In this document: in pieces, positions 43,203 through 52,376 of the stretch
Layout: each line of letters begins with the position of its first letter
Position numbering within the stretch: position 1 is the stretch's first letter
Assembly (NCBI GenBank): GCA_016841905.1
Contig: JAENYF010000020.1
Location: 1-58,561 of the forward strand
DNA from: Desulfoscipio geothermicus
GTDB lineage: Bacteria; Bacillota; Desulfotomaculia; Desulfotomaculales; Desulfallaceae
Length of the DNA: 58,561 bases
Direction of reading: 5' to 3'
Made by a program: the position numbers and the translations under genes
Notes under the pieces: model-generated
Database searches by the model: none
What the model was told of the DNA's origin: nothing
The model's input: the letters and a program-made list of their open reading frames with translations, nothing else

Positions 43203-44225
43203 TTAATAACGGTCCTGTCCCAACGGTAAACTTGGCACCGCATTTAAGGTCAGGGGGGCGAAATCTTCACGCTGATATTTATGGTAGGCGGCGCAGGCAA
43301 TCATGGCCGCGTTGTCAGTGCACAGTACCGGCGGCGGGTAAATCACCCGCTTGCCCTCCCGGGCTGCACGGTAGGTCATTTCCTGCCTTAAAAGCCGGTT
43401 AGCCGCTACCCCGCCGGCCAGCATTATGGTGTTTGTCTGGTGCTTCCGGGCGGCCAGCAGTGTTTTATCTACCAGCACATCCACAGCAGCGCGACGGAAA
43501 CTAGCTGCCACATCGGCTTTATTTACTGGCAATCTTTTCTGTTCAGCACGGTGCAGGTAATTAATTACAGCTGTTTTGAGGCCGCTGAAGCTAAAGTCCA
43601 AACTGCCTACAGCAAGATAAGCCCGGGGCAGGATAATATTAGTATCGTCGCCGGATGCGGCTAGTTCGTCTATTAATGGCCCGCCTGGATAGCCCAGGCC
43701 CAGCACACGGGCTACCTTATCAAAAGCTTCCCCGGCAGCGTCGTCCCGGGTAGCACCTAATAATTCGTACTGGCCTATACCTGTAATTAGTACTATATCG
43801 GTATGTCCTCCCGATACCACCAAGCAAATAACCGGGAAAGCCAGTTCTGGTTCAGTTAAGAAATTGGCGCTTACGTGACCTTCCAGGTGGTTAATGGCGA
43901 TTAACGGTATATCCAGTGCAAAGGCAATTGCCTTTGCTGCGGATACGCCCACCAAAAGCGCCCCGACTAGACCGGGACCGTAGGTGACGGCTACGGCGTT
44001 CAGACTGGAAAAATCAAGATTGGCTTCATCGAGTGCTTCCCGGATCACGTGGTTAACCAGCTCTAGGTGCTTGCGGGAGGCGACCTCCGGCACAACACCG
44101 CCAAATTTACGGTGCACATCCACCTGAGAGGAGATGATATTAGATTTGACGGTGGTTCCGTTAACTACAACGGCCGCCGCGGTTTCATCGCAAGATGTTT
44201 CCACGCTTAAGATGGTTACACTCAT
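43203..44225 (-). CDS. tsaD: tRNA N6-adenosine threonylcarbamoyltransferase
   Basis: Catalytic subunit installing t6A37 on ANN-decoding tRNAs. 340 residues with the ASKHA start ILSVETSCDETAAAVV, the metal-binding HLEGHVSANF (HxxxH), SGGHTDIVLI, and GGVAANRLLRQ. Normal length; AAAGGAGAG upstream, with somewhat long spacing. It is monocistronic here, downstream partners tsaB/tsaE not adjacent. Confidence 0.95.
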   Translation of the reverse strand: MSVTILSVETSCDETAAAVVVNGTTVKSNIISSQVDVHRKFGGVVPEVASRKHLELVNHVIREALDEANLDFSSLNAVAVTYGPGLVGALLVGVSAAKAIAFALDIPLIAINHLEGHVSANFLTEPELAFPVICLVVSGGHTDIVLITGIGQYELLGATRDDAAGEAFDKVARVLGLGYPGGPLIDELAASGDDTNIILPRAYLAVGSLDFSFSGLKTAVINYLHRAEQKRLPVNKADVAASFRRAAVDVLVDKTLLAARKHQTNTIMLAGGVAANRLLRQEMTYRAAREGKRVIYPPPVLCTDNAAMIACAAYHKYQREDFAPLTLNAVPSLPLGQDRY

Positions 44226-44367
44226 CTGTCTTAATTTCTCTCCTTTAAAATATCTATTACATAAAATGTACTTGGCTACTGTATTATTGTTACTAAACTA
44301 TTGTAACACCGGTTTTGTTAATCTATAGCTTGCATAATAATTATTAAAAAACTTTTAAGGTGGGCTT

Positions 44368-45072
44368 ATGAAATTACGCATACTTTCCTACAACATCAGA
44401 CACTGTCACGGTATGAACGGCAAGGTTTGTTTAAAGGCAGTGGCCTCCACCATTGCCGGTGCGCAGCCTGATTTAGTGGGTCTTCAAGAAGTGGATTATT
44501 TCAATCCCCGAAGTGCCTTTGCCGACCAAGCAACTAAACTGGGGAAAATGTTGGGTATGTACCATGTATACGGGCCTAATGTTACCTGGGGTGGTGTGAC
44601 CCGGTTTGGTAACGCCATACTCTCCCGTTATCCAATAGTAAGATGGCATAACTACCTGTTGCCCAGCATGGGTGAACAAAGGGGCCTGCTCCAGGTGGAA
44701 ATTCAGCTTACCGGACAGCCTGTGGTTTTTTTTAATACCCACCTTGGCCTGGACCATCAAGAACGGCTGCAGCAGGTAGACAAAATACAGGATATTGCCA
44801 GCAGTATGTTCGGGCACCTGCTGCTGGCCGGGGATTTAAATGCTAATTCGGACAGCGAGGAAGTAGCCCGCTTACAAACCGTATTACGGTCCGGTGATTT
44901 GACCGGGACCGAATTGACTTTTCCTTCTGACTATCCCAAATATAAAATTGATTACATTTTTTATTCTGACCACTGGAGGCTGACTAAAACCAGGGTTTAC
45001 ACCAGCCAGGCGTCGGACCACCTGCCGCTGTCAGCGGACGTAGAGCTTAACCGGCTCCCCGGCATCTTGTGA
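44368..45072 (+). CDS. Endonuclease/exonuclease/phosphatase (EEP) family hydrolase
   Basis: 234 residues of the EEP fold: RILSYNIRHCHG (Asn), LVGLQEVDYF (metal-binding Glu), FFNTHLGLD (His), LLAGDLNANSDSE (Asp-Asn pair), IDYIFYS and the final ASDHLPLSADV (Asp-His). All catalytic residues are present. The family hydrolyses phosphodiesters or phosphomonoesters (DNA, lipids, sugar phosphates); the substrate is not determined. AAGGTGGG precedes the ATG. Divergent from tsaD, convergent with cobB. Confidence 0.87.
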   Translation: MKLRILSYNIRHCHGMNGKVCLKAVASTIAGAQPDLVGLQEVDYFNPRSAFADQATKLGKMLGMYHVYGPNVTWGGVTRFGNAILSRYPIVRWHNYLLPSMGEQRGLLQVEIQLTGQPVVFFNTHLGLDHQERLQQVDKIQDIASSMFGHLLLAGDLNANSDSEEVARLQTVLRSGDLTGTELTFPSDYPKYKIDYIFYSDHWRLTKTRVYTSQASDHLPLSADVELNRLPGIL

Positions 45073-45097
45073 CGGAATTCTCGCGGTTCTTGGCCGT

Positions 45098-45847
45098 TTA
45101 AAGTGTAACACCAAGCTCGAGCATGATGTCCCGGAAAACCTTACCGGCACTTTCATGGACAACCACCGCAGCTTCGTCATCATAAGGGGTAGAAGTGTTG
45201 TTAATGATCACAATTTCTTTGGCATAACTAGGTAAACCGGCCACGGGATATACGGTGAGGCTGCTGCCGACGACCAGTAAGAGCTTACAGCCCGAAATCT
45301 TAAAGGTAACCTGGTAGTAGTCATCGTTCATCTGGTCCTCAAACAGCACAACATCCGGCCGCAATACACCTCCGCATTTAAGGCAGCGGGGAGGATTCTC
45401 ACCGTTATCAAAGCTTTGCACCAGGTGATCAAAACTATGGGACGCCCGGCAATCCATGCAGCGGCAGGTGCGCAAATGGCCATGCACTTCCCATACATCT
45501 TTAGAACCGGCCTTCACGTGCAGGCTGTCTATATTTTGAGTAATTACCCCGTCCAGCAGACCCATCTTTTCCAGCTGGGCCAAGGCTTTGTGGGCGGTAT
45601 TGGTCTGGGCGTCATTAAAGGAGGTCCATCGTTTTAGATTGGTGCTGTAAAAAAGGGCGGGATCCCTGCGCAGTGCGGACAGACTGGCCGTTTTAGCCGG
45701 GTCTTGCTTTTCCCACAGACCGGTTCCCGGGCTGCGATAGTCGGGAATGCCGCTTTCTGTACTAATGCCTGCCCCGGTAAGAGCAAATGTTTTATCGGAT
45801 CCCTTGATAAGGCGAACTATTTTTTTGATTTTTTCTTCATATAACAA
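45098..45847 (-). CDS. cobB: NAD-dependent protein deacylase (sirtuin)
   Basis: Class III deacetylase. 249 residues: NAD-binding GAGISTESGIPDYRSPG, catalytic His in EVHGHLRTC with QNIDSLH before it, and the zinc cysteines CRCMDC and CLKCGG. It produces O-acetyl-ADP-ribose, the substrate type of the macro-domain protein at 52377. TTG start behind a G6 ribosome site; promoter at 45877-45905. Confidence 0.94.
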   Translation of the reverse strand: MLYEEKIKKIVRLIKGSDKTFALTGAGISTESGIPDYRSPGTGLWEKQDPAKTASLSALRRDPALFYSTNLKRWTSFNDAQTNTAHKALAQLEKMGLLDGVITQNIDSLHVKAGSKDVWEVHGHLRTCRCMDCRASHSFDHLVQSFDNGENPPRCLKCGGVLRPDVVLFEDQMNDDYYQVTFKISGCKLLLVVGSSLTVYPVAGLPSYAKEIVIINNTSTPYDDEAAVVVHESAGKVFRDIMLELGVTL

Positions 45848-45876
45848 ATTAATCCCCCCATTCTCCTTATGGTATA

Positions 45877-45905
45877 ATTATCTTGAAAACATTTTTTACT
45901 GTCAA
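45877..45905 (-). promoter_or_regulatory. Promoter of cobB
   Basis: TTGACA (45900-45905) and GATAAT (45877-45882) on the minus strand, 17-base spacer, 30 bases from the start codon. Confidence 0.6.
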
Positions 45906-45978
45906 CTTTTAATCAAGCAGGATCTAGTATAGTTTTGTTGAAAATTGTTATGATTACTTACAAAAGGAGGAAAGTTTT

Positions 45979-46413
45979 ATGCCTACATTTATTAATAACC
46001 TATTAAGCCGGGTCGGGATAGCTAAAAAGTCCGAAAAAGAAACAAAAAAAGCAGCTACTCCTACTGTAGCAAAGAGTGATGCTTTTTTACAAATTGTCTC
46101 GGTAATTGATGCTATGGTTGAAGAGGGTGTTACTAGACTAAGAAAAGTAGAAGATCGTTATGCTGTTATTTACTTGTTGGGTGATAAAAAGATTTTGCAT
46201 ATCCCTAAAAATGTGGATCCCCCCCGTACATTTTTCCTTTACTCCGGGGCTAACCGGGTGGCTAAGGGGATGGATGTACCGGGTCTGCGGGTGGTTTCCA
46301 AAAATGAGGCTAAACAAAAAAAATATGGGCCAATTAAAGCAGTCTACACGGGTATCAATACAGAAGTGGTGAAGGATATGCTGAAGTTGATGGATAGCTA
46401 TAAAACGGCCTAA
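45979..46413 (+). CDS. Hypothetical protein (144 aa)
   Basis: Soluble protein with a basic N-terminal part (RVGIAKKSEKETKKAAT), a helical middle (DAFLQIVSVIDAMVEEGVTRL) and a mixed C-terminal domain (IYLLGDKKILHIPKNVDPP). AAAGGAGGAAAG precedes the ATG. I recognise no family. It stands divergently from cobB and ends at a terminator at 46424. Confidence 0.7.
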   Translation: MPTFINNLLSRVGIAKKSEKETKKAATPTVAKSDAFLQIVSVIDAMVEEGVTRLRKVEDRYAVIYLLGDKKILHIPKNVDPPRTFFLYSGANRVAKGMDVPGLRVVSKNEAKQKKYGPIKAVYTGINTEVVKDMLKLMDSYKTA

Positions 46414-46423
46414 CACAAATATT

Positions 46424-46456
46424 ACACCGGTACGTTAAGAACTTTAGTACCGGTGT
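46424..46456. terminator. Bidirectional terminator
   Basis: Perfect 10-base arms acaccggtac and gtaccggtgt with a 13-base loop, then T-rich. Confidence 0.8.
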
Positions 46457-46514
46457 TTAATTTAGTATTGTTGCATAAGCTATTGGTCAATGAGTGATAA
46501 TTCGATAAACACTT

Positions 46515-46928
46515 CTACTCCACCACTTGTTTGCCGCAGAAACTGCAGAACTTACCACCGGCGGGCAGCTCTTTGCCGCAATCCGCGCAAACAGGCACTT
46601 CGGGCTGCATATCCTCAATTTGCTTTTCCAATTCCTTCATTTGTACTTCCAGCTCCTTGGTATCACCAAGTAACCTGGACAATTCCTCACCTACACTCAC
46701 GTCATCCAACCCGGACTGCTGCTGGTAGTACAATGCACCGATGCCGGCCAGATTATTTTCCATTTCTCTTTCCATCTTTTTTATTTCATATTTCAATTTG
46801 GTGACTTCAAACAGTTCTGAGGACTTTTTGGAAATATCCCTGGCTTTGTCGCCGGCTATACCGCTAAAATCTTTTGCCTGATTGCCCAACTGCTTGGCAC
46901 TTTCGGCCATTTTTTGGATAAAACCCAT
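46515..46928 (-). CDS. Coiled-coil protein with C-terminal zinc ribbon
   Basis: 137 residues. The bulk (about 1-110) is helical and charged, with coiled-coil segments (EIKKMEREMENNLAG and LEVQMKELEKQIEDM). The end is a zinc ribbon with two CxxC pairs, CADCG and CSFCGK. The ATG at 46928 follows GGAGGTG; a longer frame lacks a site. Zinc-ribbon proteins of this style are widespread in Firmicutes with no fixed function. Confidence 0.78.
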   Translation of the reverse strand: MGFIQKMAESAKQLGNQAKDFSGIAGDKARDISKKSSELFEVTKLKYEIKKMEREMENNLAGIGALYYQQQSGLDDVSVGEELSRLLGDTKELEVQMKELEKQIEDMQPEVPVCADCGKELPAGGKFCSFCGKQVVE

Positions 46929-46997
46929 ACAATCACCTCCACAAGTAATATTCTGCGTGTTTGCAAGCAATCCTTTTCCTAGATTACCCGAAAATAC

Positions 46998-47022
46998 AAA
47001 AAAGAGCGGCTTTTTCCGCTCC
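46998..47022 (-). terminator. Terminator of the small zinc-finger gene
   Basis: Arms gagcgg/ccgctc around a T-rich loop; a T6 tract follows on the minus strand. Confidence 0.7.
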
Positions 47023-47048
47023 TTGTTTGGTCTTACTTTAAGAAATGA

Positions 47049-47243
47049 TTAGTCACAAGTGATGTGGAAGTGATTATGCTGGATTTTGACCGTATGCATT
47101 GTTCCACAATCAGGACATTGCTTGGACTCCCCATCCTTATAACGAATCTCACCAATATGTTTGTTACAGCAAGTTATTTCAACGCTGATAATTTGGCCAT
47201 TCTCACGAAAGTTTACCCGGTAATCCATTTTTTTATTGTCCAT
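47049..47243 (-). CDS. Small CxxC zinc-binding hypothetical protein (64 aa)
   Basis: Short beta-rich protein (YRVNFRENGQIISVEITCC) with Cys pairs CC and CPDCG and several His near the C-terminus (HTVKIQHNHFHITCD), a likely metal site. The ATG at 47243 follows GGGGTGATT. Family unknown. It has its own terminator. Confidence 0.6.
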   Translation of the reverse strand: MDNKKMDYRVNFRENGQIISVEITCCNKHIGEIRYKDGESKQCPDCGTMHTVKIQHNHFHITCD

Positions 47244-47363
47244 TTTCAATCACCCCAATTTACCTTATTTTACCTCAATAGTGAAAATATTAAACCTTAA
47301 AATAGCTGTTAAATAATACCTCCTATATGGGTATGAAAAAAAACTCTGGCATATACGTGCATT

Positions 47364-48257
47364 TTAGGTAGTGCTCTGACTGTTCTGCCTGGAAACCGCA
47401 AGATTAACGGCTACCAGAGCTTCATACACCGTATCTATCAAGTGCACACAGCCTTCCCCCTGGCCTAGAACTAAGGCAATTTGTTTTTTAACCGCATTTT
47501 TGGCATCATAACCTTCTAGCTGCTGTAGGAAAACATTGGCTTCCTTGCAAACATCATCCGGTGCACGCAGTAATATACCACCAGACTTGGTGATTATCAA
47601 GTTGCTTTCTGTTACTAGCTCAACGCTCATTTCGTGATAAGAGTCGCTAAATGTAGCGATTACTCGGTAACCACCACCAAGCAGCGCATAAACAGATTGC
47701 GAAACAAACCGGTTGAACAAAATATTGGTGCGTGTGTAGTCAGAATAATCCCATACTTTAGTTACTCTGTCCAGATTGCTGTAATAGCGGCAGGTATTGA
47801 GATAAAATTTATCCCAATATTTGTTATAGTCTGCAGCTGATGCATAACCCCGTCCATTTAATAAAAAAGTTTCCGATTGAATAACGCCCCGCACTGTTTC
47901 TTTAAACAGTGCGCGTGATAAAGAACCCAAGTGAGCCACTGCCTGACTTATGGCCGGCCCTGAGTCAAAATAGGCCTCTATGCCGCGTAGCCCGGGAATG
48001 TCCGTAATGGTCACAGGTAGTGAATAGGTTTCCCAGGTGGCTTCCATGATTTTAAAGCTGATCGGATCCACCCGCAAACGGGCGCCAACTTCACAATCGG
48101 TACCGCAATAAATAGTTTCTGCTTGCAGTTGTCCAATATTGGTTTGCTGCCCTGCACCAATTTCAGTAACATTATCATTTAAATTGACTGCACTGCCTGA
48201 ATTAGACGGGTTAAGACGCACAGAGGTATGCCAGTGGCGTTGGAAAATATTTATCAT
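47364..48257 (-). CDS. DUF2889-like protein
   Basis: 297 residues. The N-terminus (MINIFQRHWHTSVRLNPS) and the C-terminal GQGEGCVHLIDTVYEALVAV match what I know of DUF2889 proteins, which are uncharacterised. The middle has LPVTITDIPGLRGIEAYFDSGPA. No signal peptide or membrane helix. Start ATG follows GGGGTG. The family call is by recall of the pattern and should be confirmed. Confidence 0.55.
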   Translation of the reverse strand: MINIFQRHWHTSVRLNPSNSGSAVNLNDNVTEIGAGQQTNIGQLQAETIYCGTDCEVGARLRVDPISFKIMEATWETYSLPVTITDIPGLRGIEAYFDSGPAISQAVAHLGSLSRALFKETVRGVIQSETFLLNGRGYASAADYNKYWDKFYLNTCRYYSNLDRVTKVWDYSDYTRTNILFNRFVSQSVYALLGGGYRVIATFSDSYHEMSVELVTESNLIITKSGGILLRAPDDVCKEANVFLQQLEGYDAKNAVKKQIALVLGQGEGCVHLIDTVYEALVAVNLAVSRQNSQSTT

Positions 48258-48396
48258 GGTTTCACCCCTTTAACTCATTATACCGAAAAATGAACGTTTT
48301 GTTAGACCATGATGCAAAAAAGTAAAAGTTATTTTATTATGTCTTCCCAAAACAAAAACACCCCGTCTTGACGAAGTGCCTGGGAGTATAGATTTA

Positions 48397-48693
48397 CTAA
48401 TTGTCTGCGCTGTTTTCTCTAAGCAGTTTAATGGCCTTAGCACTAAGGACAATGGGAAAATTGTGAATATATTGGGGACGCAGAAAAACATCCGGCAAAA
48501 AACCTTTGGTGGTTATTAGCTCCTCTTTCATAAGCAACCTGGCTAATTCAATGGCCTGATGTTCCGATAAGTAATACCGATCCATAATTTTTTTCATAGC
48601 ATCTTCCATGAAGAAGGAGCACTGCTGGGCAGTGTAAAGTTCGCGCAGCAACTTGGTTATATTAAGCTGAACCAGATCTAGAATGTCAGCCAT
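48397..48693 (-). CDS. Hypothetical helical protein (98 aa)
   Basis: Almost all-helical soluble protein (LDLVQLNITKLLRELYTA, DRYYLSEHQAIELARLLM) with no membrane segment or cysteine cluster. AAGGGGGG precedes the ATG at good spacing. No family recognised; helix-rich small proteins of this kind are sometimes regulators, but there is no evidence here. Confidence 0.6.
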   Translation of the reverse strand: MADILDLVQLNITKLLRELYTAQQCSFFMEDAMKKIMDRYYLSEHQAIELARLLMKEELITTKGFLPDVFLRPQYIHNFPIVLSAKAIKLLRENSADN

Positions 48694-48746
48694 TACATTC
48701 CCCCCTTATTGCCTGTTACCGTTGCGCAACTCAAAAGTTTAACTAA

Positions 48747-49310
48747 TTAGTACCTGGGCAAGCCCGGTGTGATAATATTACATATCTGTGACCAAGATTG
48801 TACCCGCTGCACCTGCTCAGACAAAGGCGCCCGGTTGTAAGGAGCATCCAGAAGTATAACCGGTATACCGCGGGAGCTAACCTGCAATGCGTTATTCAAA
48901 TTGTCTTCAATGAATATATCCAGTTTCAGTTGAACACAGATATCTGCTTTATCATGGCTGCCTAGCAGAATTAGTTCATCCCAGTAAAATCCGTACCGTT
49001 CAAGCCATTTTTGCGTACGGTCACGTGTCTTTTCAAAGCGTGCTGATATTAAAGCCACATACGCTTTGCCCCGCCAATTGTTGATGCAATCCACCGCCTG
49101 GGGCACGGGCAAAGGGCCATCCTGCAGCAGTTTTCCCTTGGCCTTGATAAACTCCGTGAGTTGCTCTTTATTTAAATTATATATCTTGGCAAGATCATAA
49201 CTAACAATATCATCATAGGTTAGGTTTTTATCAAAAAATTCATTTAACTCCTGCACAAGTAAAGGAAAGGTATTGGCAATTACGCCGTCAATATCAATTC
49301 CTATACGCAT
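48747..49310 (-). CDS. HAD-family 5'(3')-deoxyribonucleotidase-like protein
   Basis: 187 residues of the HAD fold: motif I as GIDIDGVIANT (nucleophile and acid Asp), motif II Ser in ALISARFEKTR, and motif III-IV Lys/Asp in KADICVQLKLDIFIEDN. This is the layout of the 5' nucleotidase, deoxy (NT5C/YorS-like) group. It probably dephosphorylates nucleotides, but other phosphatase roles are possible. It precedes gerW in the reverse direction with a short gap, so they may be co-transcribed. Confidence 0.82.
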   Translation of the reverse strand: MRIGIDIDGVIANTFPLLVQELNEFFDKNLTYDDIVSYDLAKIYNLNKEQLTEFIKAKGKLLQDGPLPVPQAVDCINNWRGKAYVALISARFEKTRDRTQKWLERYGFYWDELILLGSHDKADICVQLKLDIFIEDNLNNALQVSSRGIPVILLDAPYNRAPLSEQVQRVQSWSQICNIITPGLPRY

Positions 49311-49321
49311 TTATAGCCTCC

Positions 49322-49666
49322 TTATCTTTGCCTGCACTGCGCTCCGGATGCAGGGGCTGTTTGCTTTGGGGGTAATATTTCAGGCAGCAGTGCAGTTAAA
49401 CTCTCCAAGGGGCTCGGACCGGAGCCGGGCCGAAGTGAAAAAACACTGATGTTATCCTTATTTACAGCCACCATTGCCACCGGTTCCATGCGGATTCCCC
49501 CACCACCCGCGCCTTGGAGCGAATTGGTTCCACCATAGGCAGCGGATATAGATAAAACGGGTAGCAGTGTGGTTTCTTGTACTACCACAGGCTTACCCAG
49601 CACCATACCTGCAAATGCATTTTCCAGCCCGGATAACAGGCTTGATAGTTTATCATCACTCAGCAT
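49322..49666 (-). CDS. gerW: GerW (YtfJ) family sporulation protein
   Basis: 114 residues. The family core GKPVVVQETTLLPVLSISAAYG, a Gly-rich GGTNSLQGAGGGGIRMEP and VAMVAVNKDNISVFSL are as in GerW/YtfJ, a spore protein needed for germination in Bacillus. The usual GxGGGxG loop is present. I chose the ATG at 49666, with AGGAA at proper spacing; a TTG further upstream lacks a site. It supports a spore-forming host. Confidence 0.85.
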   Translation of the reverse strand: MLSDDKLSSLLSGLENAFAGMVLGKPVVVQETTLLPVLSISAAYGGTNSLQGAGGGGIRMEPVAMVAVNKDNISVFSLRPGSGPSPLESLTALLPEILPPKQTAPASGAQCRQR

Positions 49667-49946
49667 ATCAAAATTCCTGGTACTAAGGAACAAGCAGCAT
49701 TCGCTTGGTTATATTTAAGTTTTCCTCCCTGACCAGGTATGCTCCTTTCGGTTTATATAAAATTCTGCGATAAATTGATGGCTCAATCGTTAAAGCTAGT
49801 ATACCAACATTTTTAGCGAATTACAAAATATGTCCAAAATAAGCTAATCTTCAGAATATCTCATAAATATAATTTTATGTATCAAATATATCCAAATTGT
49901 CAATTAATAATGTACAATAGAAATAGTTTTTTATGGAGGGCAGAGC

Positions 49947-50336
49947 ATGCAAACCGCCAATATACTCGAATTTCCCACTACTGATGACCAGCATGTCATT
50001 AGAGCTGCTGTTGATACATTTTTAATTGCCCAGACCGGTAAAACCCGGGAAGTTATGCTGAAGACCATCCGGGCCGTACTAGACCGCTATCATATCTCCA
50101 AGTTTAGCTTTACTGATTATTATGTATATGCCGCCCGAGAGCCGAAATGGTCATTAATTAAGGCGAAGAGTATTATTAACGGAGATAAATGCCCTGGCTG
50201 CGGAGACCAAATTTATGACTATAAAAGTAATGTGCGTATATTAAGCATTGAAGAGAACCCTCGCCGCCATTATGTAACCTATGGCTGCCGTTGCGGACAG
50301 GTATTCGGTAAGTGGGAGCCTGCAGCGGGGGACTAG
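49947..50336 (+). CDS. Hypothetical protein with C-terminal zinc ribbon (129 aa)
   Basis: A helical N-terminal part (DQHVIRAAVDTFLIAQ) and a C-terminal metal site with CPGCG and CRCG Cys pairs. TGGAGGG precedes the ATG. No catalytic motif. Unrecognised family; the zinc ribbon suggests nucleic-acid or protein binding. Confidence 0.65.
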   Translation: MQTANILEFPTTDDQHVIRAAVDTFLIAQTGKTREVMLKTIRAVLDRYHISKFSFTDYYVYAAREPKWSLIKAKSIINGDKCPGCGDQIYDYKSNVRILSIEENPRRHYVTYGCRCGQVFGKWEPAAGD

Positions 50337-50534
50337 CTCTGAGCGTGGCATTTGGATGGGCAGCTCACTTTGAACTATACAGACCAATACTTAGAACTAT
50401 GCTTGATTATGTTGATTGTGTAATTGTACTATATGTAAGCCCCGAGGTCTGGGTGGTTGCGGTTTGTTTGCTTTATTAAAATTTGTAAGCTTATTTTACT
50501 TACTGGATTATCCATGATCTAATAGGAGTTAAAT
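50337..50534. other. Leader region upstream of thrC
   Basis: About 200 bases with no gene. A GGGTGG-containing segment near 50450 was considered as a T-box but lacks the rest of that motif. Confidence 0.45.
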
Positions 50535-50570
50535 ATGGCCGGTGGTTCCTCAAAGTAAAGGAACACTGGC
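50535..50570 (+). promoter_or_regulatory. Seven-codon ORF inside a strong hairpin before thrC
   Basis: AGGAG, then ATG and codons for MAGGSSK, stop TAA at 50556-50558. The same bases form arms 50538-50550 and 50559-50570 (gccggtggttcct with aggaacactggc; one bulge and one G-U pair). It could be a leader-peptide attenuator or a plain terminator; the peptide is not threonine-rich. Confidence 0.35.
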
Positions 50571-50668
50571 TTTAATTATGACTTTACCTGGGTTTCATTG
50601 ACTACAGAAGCTTTTTTGTGTTTAATGTAATTGTAAATGAGCGATTATTGGGCAGGAGGAATTTTGTT

Positions 50669-52174
50669 ATGTTATATGCAAGCACTAGAGGCAATTACGG
50701 GCCGCTGCCCGCCGCAGAGGCTATTAAATTGGGCATTGCTCCCGACGGAGGGCTGTTTGTGCCCACCGAGCGGGTGCAGCTGTCTATGGATGAAATTGCT
50801 GACATGGTTCCGCAGACTTACCAAGAGCGAGCTGTTAAAATACTGGGACCATATTTAACCGGGTTTACTACGGAGGAAATACGCAGTTCTGTAAATGATG
50901 CCTATAACACATCCAGCTTCGATCATCCTAACGTAGCCCCACTGACTGATTTGAACGCCAAACTCAGCGTGCTGGAGTTGTGGCACGGCCCCACATGCGC
51001 CTTTAAGGATATGGCTCTGCAGATACTGCCCCACCTGCTGGTTAAATCTATGGAAAAAACCGGTGAGAGCGCTGACATTCTAATTTTAGTGGCTACTTCA
51101 GGAGATACCGGCAAGGCGGCCCTCGAGGGTTTTAAAGATGTGTCTCACACAGCCATCATGGTGTTTTACCCGGAAAATGGGGTTAGCGAAGTTCAAAAAG
51201 CCCAGATGGTCACCCAGGAGGGCGGCAACGTAGGCGTTTACGCCGTCCGGGGTAACTTTGACGATACCCAGAGCAGCGTTAAGGCTATCTTCGGCGATGC
51301 CGTTATGCAGCAGTCCGTTGCGGAGCGCGGCTTTAAATTTTCATCAGCCAACTCCATTAACTGGGGCCGGCTGATGCCCCAGATAGTATACTATTTTTCC
51401 GCCTACGCCGACCTTTTAGCCCGGGGACGGGTGCAGCTCGGCGAGGCGGTCAATTTTGTCGTACCTACCGGCAACTTTGGCAATATCCTGGCCGGATTCT
51501 ATGCTAAGCAAATGGGCTTACCCGTACACCGACTGGTGTGTGCCGCCAACGAGAACAATGTGCTCACAGATTTCATCGTCAGCGGCACCTATAACCGCAA
51601 TCGCGATTTTAAGCGCACCATCTCTCCTTCCATGGACATCCTTATTTCCAGTAACCTGGAGAGGCTGCTATATGAGCTTAGCAACCAAGACGCCGACCGG
51701 GTGCAACAGTGGATGGCCGACCTTGACGTTAAGGGATGCTACACAGTGGATGACGCCACCCGGGATCAGGTGCAGTCAGTGTTCTGGTCGGACTATGCCG
51801 CTGATAGAGCTACCATGTTAGCTATTAAGGAAACCTACCAACGGTACGGTTACGTAGTGGACACCCACACAGCGGTTGGATTATATGTGTACAACCGGTA
51901 CCAGCATAGCACTGGTGATGACCGGCCTACCGTGGTGCTGTCCACAGCTAGTCCTTTTAAATTCAACGCTAGTGTGGCTAATGCGCTAATGGGTAAAGAG
52001 CAAACTGCCGGCCGAGATGAATTCGCCCTTCTGCAGTTGCTGTCAGATTTCAGCGGCCTACCTGTACCCACTGGTTTAAGCGGTTTGGCCAGTCGCCCGA
52101 TGAGGCATGACACCGTGGTCGACCGTGAACAAATGTCTGACGCCGTACTGGATTTTATTAAGAAAAGGCGGTAG
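50669..52174 (+). CDS. thrC: Threonine synthase
   Basis: PLP enzyme converting O-phosphohomoserine to threonine. 501 residues, the long class II form. The start MLYASTRGNYGPLPAAEAI and PDGGLFVP are typical; the PLP lysine is in GPTCAFKDMALQ, and ATSGDTGKAALEG binds the phosphate. The C-terminal half has the NFGNILAGFYA loop. The ATG at 50669 follows GGAGGAATTTT; the open frame reaches further upstream without a site. No other threonine-pathway gene is adjacent. Confidence 0.95.
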   Translation: MLYASTRGNYGPLPAAEAIKLGIAPDGGLFVPTERVQLSMDEIADMVPQTYQERAVKILGPYLTGFTTEEIRSSVNDAYNTSSFDHPNVAPLTDLNAKLSVLELWHGPTCAFKDMALQILPHLLVKSMEKTGESADILILVATSGDTGKAALEGFKDVSHTAIMVFYPENGVSEVQKAQMVTQEGGNVGVYAVRGNFDDTQSSVKAIFGDAVMQQSVAERGFKFSSANSINWGRLMPQIVYYFSAYADLLARGRVQLGEAVNFVVPTGNFGNILAGFYAKQMGLPVHRLVCAANENNVLTDFIVSGTYNRNRDFKRTISPSMDILISSNLERLLYELSNQDADRVQQWMADLDVKGCYTVDDATRDQVQSVFWSDYAADRATMLAIKETYQRYGYVVDTHTAVGLYVYNRYQHSTGDDRPTVVLSTASPFKFNASVANALMGKEQTAGRDEFALLQLLSDFSGLPVPTGLSGLASRPMRHDTVVDREQMSDAVLDFIKKRR

Positions 52175-52182
52175 CAAGTAAA

Positions 52183-52350
52183 ATGAGCAAAACTTTCATG
52201 CCCATGCTGCTGATAGCCGTTGCAGCAATGGGTACATATTACCTGTTATCTACACAGGGACTTTCAGAGAGTTTAAGCATGGCCGGCGGCATTGCTATTG
52301 GGGTGTTGGGTGCTGTGGTAACCACTAAACTGATGCGAAGGAAAGGTTAG
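52183..52350 (+). CDS. Small two-helix membrane protein (55 aa)
   Basis: Nine bases after thrC. Two hydrophobic segments (TFMPMLLIAVAAMGTYYL and AGGIAIGVLGAVVTT) with a short linker and a basic end KLMRRKG. There is only a weak ribosome site, but the close spacing suggests translation coupled to thrC. No family recognised. Confidence 0.5.
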   Translation: MSKTFMPMLLIAVAAMGTYYLLSTQGLSESLSMAGGIAIGVLGAVVTTKLMRRKG

Positions 52351-52376
52351 CACCACCAAAGGAGGAATTGCAGAGT

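Noticed and set aside
48270..48491. Minus-strand 73-codon frame
   Set aside because: Overlaps the better supported 98-residue gene in another frame and has no ribosome site.
50425..50465. T-box riboswitch upstream of thrC
   Set aside because: Only a GGGTGG-like core is seen; the full T-box sequence, stem I and a terminator/antiterminator pair are missing.
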